From Zygnema cylindricum (Eukaryota; Streptophyta; Zygnematophyceae; Zygnematales; Zygnemataceae): 32,132 nt of DNA. Within the stretch, counting starts at the first letter, position 1. Each line of letters opens with the position of its first letter. This document shows, piece by piece, positions 29,250 to 32,132 of the stretch. Under the pieces are notes generated by a model. The model did not search any database, had not been told where the DNA came from, and saw only the letters and a list, made by a program, of their open reading frames with translations. The DNA lies in assembly GCA_037447655.1 (NCBI GenBank), contig JBBHKE010001216.1:61782-93913 (forward strand), in the 5' to 3' direction. The translations under genes were made by a program, and so were the position numbers.

Positions 29250-30688
29250 CAGCAAAAGGAGTTGTTTGAGGGGAATTTGGAAAACCATGCAGCCGCAAAC
29301 CGGGAGGACACAAACGCGGGACTCTAAATGCCATTGGACTCTAAATTTGTGCTTTCCAGTTTCCGTAAACGTCAACTTTTTATCCGTGAATTTCACAAAC
29401 CTTGAATTTACTTACTTCAAATAAACCTTTCATAACCTTCAATAACCTTGAGTTTACTTTTGCTTACTTTTATCAAACGTAAAAGTTTGAATTTACCAGG
29501 TGATGAAATTTGAGGGCAAATGTGTTGTGCTTAAAAATAAATAAACGGCACCTGTGGCGATTATTTGACATCTGATTTGACTCTTTAAGTACCATTTGAA
29601 TAACCCGGTTTTTTTCTGTAATACTTGGTGAACATGGGGACTGTAACTTTCCTGAAACATTAGGTGAAGATAGTTTGAGGTGCTTTCTATTACCATTGGC
29701 TTATAATTTTGAAGTCAAGGTTTAGAGTTGCCATGTAGGGCTTTTACTATAGTTTTATTTAAATTGACTGTTTAAATGAGAAAAAAAACACAACTAATGA
29801 ATTTAAAATCAACTTGTACCTTTTATTTTTTGGGATCGACAGAAAAAGTTAATATGATCCTCAATTTAGGTACTTTGCGGACAAACCTTGTGTTAAACAA
29901 GAACGCATAGAAGCGATGAATTGTTAAATAAAGTTGCCTAAAATCTTTTATGTTATCAAGTGTTCATTTTATACGATCTCGGCCGGTTTAACGGCATGGA
30001 AATCGGAGCGTCTATATTGTACGGACGGACGATTTAAATCGTACGGAATCTAGTGACGATTCCACGAAATATACTTTTGTGAAAACTGACGCGGCCACCA
30101 ACGGCTAAATTTGTACATTTGTCATGTTCACATTGGACCACAAGTGCACACATGCATCATTGGAGTGGAGTGCACCATCACATAAATTGAGAGTATAGCA
30201 TAAGAAAAAGTTATCTCTTTTATCTCTTCTACAACGATTTGTTAGGTAATGGTGTTTTATCATTACAAGCACATTGTACATTCACAGAGATTAGACATTT
30301 AGACATTTAGGAGAAGAACTCAGCTTTATTAAAATAGTGTCCAAAATTTAATGTAATTCCTACTTCTATCAATTTAATCAAAGTTGTTGAAACCTGCCTG
30401 CTTGTATCTGTCTACATCTATACTTCTCCCAACTCTAAACTCTTGTGATTCACATATCCGCACCATTCCTAGTGTACACATGGGGCACCTCTACTCTAAC
30501 TCCCGGCCAAGGGTTAGAGTGATCGCCTCAAATTAACAGTCAAGTGCATTCCAACCACAAAAAAGTTTATTTTTAGATGGATATTAACTTTGCTTAAAAC
30601 TTTAATATGAATTAACCTAGTTTTGTGATCAATTCAGAAACACAAGGTTATTGTCCTTCTAGCTTAACAAAAAACATGTTTTTTGCAG

Positions 30689-31035
30689 CCCCCAGTGGTT
30701 TCTCTCCACCTTTTCCACTCGCTCCTCCATACCCTCCTTCAACTCCATTAACCCGCCCCCCTCCACCTCCTCATTCTTCACCATCCCGCCGTCCTCCTCC
30801 TCGTTCTCCAAAACGTCGTTTCCCACCACCAACCCTTCTTTTACCTCCTCATTTACCTCGCCGCCGTTCAAAGCGTGACCACCAACCCGTGTTCTCCACC
30901 TATCTTCAATCCCGTGATTTGTTCTCCAAAAGTCGTTTCCCACCACCAACCCTTCTTTCTCCAGTCCTCATCCTTCGATCCCGCCGTCCTCCCCCTTCGT
31001 TTCCAAAGCGTCGTTTAACCACCAACCGTTTCTGA
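30689..31035 (+). CDS. PPC-domain gene, exon P2 (Pro/Arg-rich C-terminal tail)
   Basis: Follows a strong acceptor (GTTTTTTGCAG, AG 30687-30688) and continues the phase 1 left by exon P1, starting APSGFSPPFPLAPPYPPSTP. It then repeats Pro-rich and basic blocks (SPSRRPPPRSPKRRFPPPTL, later RSRRPPPSFPKRRL) to a TGA at 31033-31035. The composition resembles extensin-like or other wall-interacting tails, but no Ser-Pro(4) or Tyr crosslink pattern dominates; Arg/Lys clusters are the distinctive part. The coding DNA is itself part of a degenerate repeat array that continues past the stop. A donor earlier in the exon is possible. Confidence 0.48.
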
Positions 31036-31840
31036 CCTCGATCCTTCACCATCCCGCCGTCCGAGCCCGTTCTCCAAATTCGTTTCCCACCACCAATTTT
31101 TCTCCACGATTTACCATCCGTCTATCCTCCTGTTCTCCAAAGCGTCCATGACCGAACCTCCACTTCATCCAGTCCTGTTTTGTCCAAAAGCTGTTCATTC
31201 CACCCGATCTTTCTGTCCTTCCCGAGTTCCTTTTTTTTCCGCAGCTGATTTGATTTATGTTTCCTTCATTCTCCAAAAAAGATGACCATCCCGAGTCCTC
31301 CATTCTCCAGAGCGTTTCCCGATCACCTAACCACTTTCTTCAAAAGAGTCATCTTCACCATTTTTCCTTCCCGAGCCAAAGTCGTTCCCTGACCTTTATC
31401 CATGTTCCCCATGGTCGTCTCCATGTCGATGCAAACATCTCGAGCGAATTCTTTCCTCCATTTATCCATGCCGTCCATTTTCCTTTCCCAAAGGATCTCA
31501 CCAGCCAACGACGACCCATCCTTTATTCCACTTGTCCAAACGTCGCCACCATTTTTCTCCATGTCCTTCGTCCCTTCGCTCCATCCATTCCCACCAATTT
31601 TCCATCCTTACCATCCAGTGTCTTTCCAACAGTTTCCGCCGACCCATTCGTTCCACCTCGACCTTCACCATCGGTCGTCCTCCTCGCTCCAAAACTTCGT
31701 TTCCCACCACCAACCCTTCTTTCTCCACCTCCTAAACCTTCACCATCCCGTCGTCCTCCTCCTCCTCGTTCTAAAACGTCGTTCCCCACCACCAACCCAT
31801 CGTTCTCCACCTCCTCGCTCATCTCCCACAACTTCACCCT
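30757..31840 (+). repeat. Degenerate repeat array with coding potential for Pro/Arg blocks
   Basis: CGTTTCCCACCACCAA recurs at about 30817, 30924, 31081, 31698 and (with a change) 31780. CCATCCCGCCGTCC-like blocks recur at about 30781, 30978, 31048 and 31744, with TTCTCC/CCTCCTC fillers. The copies preserve an FPPPTLLSPPP / SPSRRPPPPRS-type peptide in more than one frame (30689-31035 and 31257-31946), so the array probably grew by duplicating a coding unit and then lost frame between about 31035 and 31660. Confidence 0.7.
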
Positions 31841-31946
31841 GATCAACAAGAAAGGTACCAATCCTAACTTGAAAAGGTACTCTTACAACACAATAATATT
31901 TTCATTTGGCTTAATAATTTTATTGCATTCGGTTGCATGTGCGTAA
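31257..31946 (+). other. Open frame continuing the Pro-rich array, hydrophobic end
   Basis: A 229-codon frame whose later part (from about residue 145) carries the same RFPPPTLLSPPP and SPSRRPPPPRSK blocks as exon P2. It ends with NTIIFSFGLIILLHSVACA and stop, a hydrophobic terminus that could serve as a GPI or membrane signal. The first 140 residues are non-repetitive His/Phe/Ser-rich and look like frameshifted repeat. An AAAG|GTACC donor-like site at about 31856 means the hydrophobic end may be intronic. I do not treat it as an established gene. Confidence 0.3.
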
Positions 31947-32132
31947 CCTTTAACTTTACCCATCGAGTTGGTTTCTTATGTTGTATTTCCATTGGATTTC
32001 TGTCTTGTTTGGTTGAAAGAGATTCAAAAGCTTCAAAATGCTTCTTGAGTCAAATATGAGAAAACACAGGGTCGTTGAACTTAAAACAAACCGGACAGAA
32101 TAATATGCACAGCGGAAGCTTAACAAAATAGT
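31947..32132. other. Window end, nothing recognised
   Basis: AT-rich sequence with no exon or repeat signal before the window ends. Confidence 0.35.

Larger units (their letters stand above)
26619..30688 (+). other. Long intron between Pro-rich exons P1 and P2
   Basis: About 4.1 kb from CAG|GTGG to TTTTTTGCAG. It holds four MITE copies, a 32-bp tandem duplication, a CT-rich tract and an AT microsatellite. Between 28523 and 28840 and between 29250 and 30688 no gene or repeat was recognised; open frames there lack domains. Confidence 0.45.

Noticed and set aside
28930-29424. Several ORFs containing Ile-Tyr runs
   Set aside because: They are open only because the (AT)n microsatellite has no stop codon in some frames.
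1-32132. tRNA, rRNA or CRISPR-like arrays
   Set aside because: No cloverleaf with A/B boxes, rRNA core or regularly spaced identical repeats with unique spacers was seen. The tandem arrays present have no spacers.

Overview
The window looks like nuclear DNA of a land plant. The support is a plant-type IBtk-like (ankyrin/RCC1) exon with GT-AG introns, two Ty1/copia retrotransposons (one with a primer-binding site matching initiator-Met tRNA), several families of short inverted-repeat transposons (MITEs), and many AT microsatellites. Introns are long and full of mobile DNA. I cannot name the species. Nothing here looks bacterial, organellar or CRISPR-like.

Layout. (1) 1-1257: a large 3'-proximal exon (70-1257, +) of a gene resembling the C-terminal tail of plant ankyrin/RCC1 'inhibitor of Bruton tyrosine kinase-like' proteins. 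Its 3' splice donor opens an intron whose acceptor I could not find. (2) 1384-9240: no convincing exons. It holds a 784-bp hAT-like non-autonomous element with many CGATA motifs, members of a TA-flanked MITE family, AT microsatellites and several minisatellites. (3) 9573-15050: a 5'-truncated, decayed copia element on the minus strand (10082 to about 14770), bracketed by two 280-bp direct repeats of unknown origin. (4) 15745 to about 31035 (+): a gene I reconstructed from splice sites and phases. Its exons encode one C-terminal piece and one complete copy of a bacterial-type pre-peptidase C-terminal (PPC) domain, then a proline/arginine-rich tail. The six exons join in phase, but the last PPC exon contains an in-frame TAG. 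(5) 18764-24901: a young copia element with 587-bp LTRs differing at 3 positions and a 5-bp target duplication. It is inserted antisense in an intron of the PPC gene, and its coding region is nevertheless badly broken. (6) 26699-28266: a cluster of four more MITE copies inside the next PPC-gene intron. (7) 30689-31840: a Pro/Arg-coding exon embedded in degenerate repeats.

How it fits together. The PPC gene grew by tandem duplication of a three-exon domain module: introns at 15062-15744 and 18538-26178 are still recognisably alike outside the insertions. Transposons then swelled the introns. The copia open reading frames are gag, protease, integrase, reverse transcriptase and RNase H in the Copia order (integrase before RT). 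The PPC/Pro-rich architecture is the candidate for a little-described system. Its N-terminus is not visible, and it may be a pseudogene.
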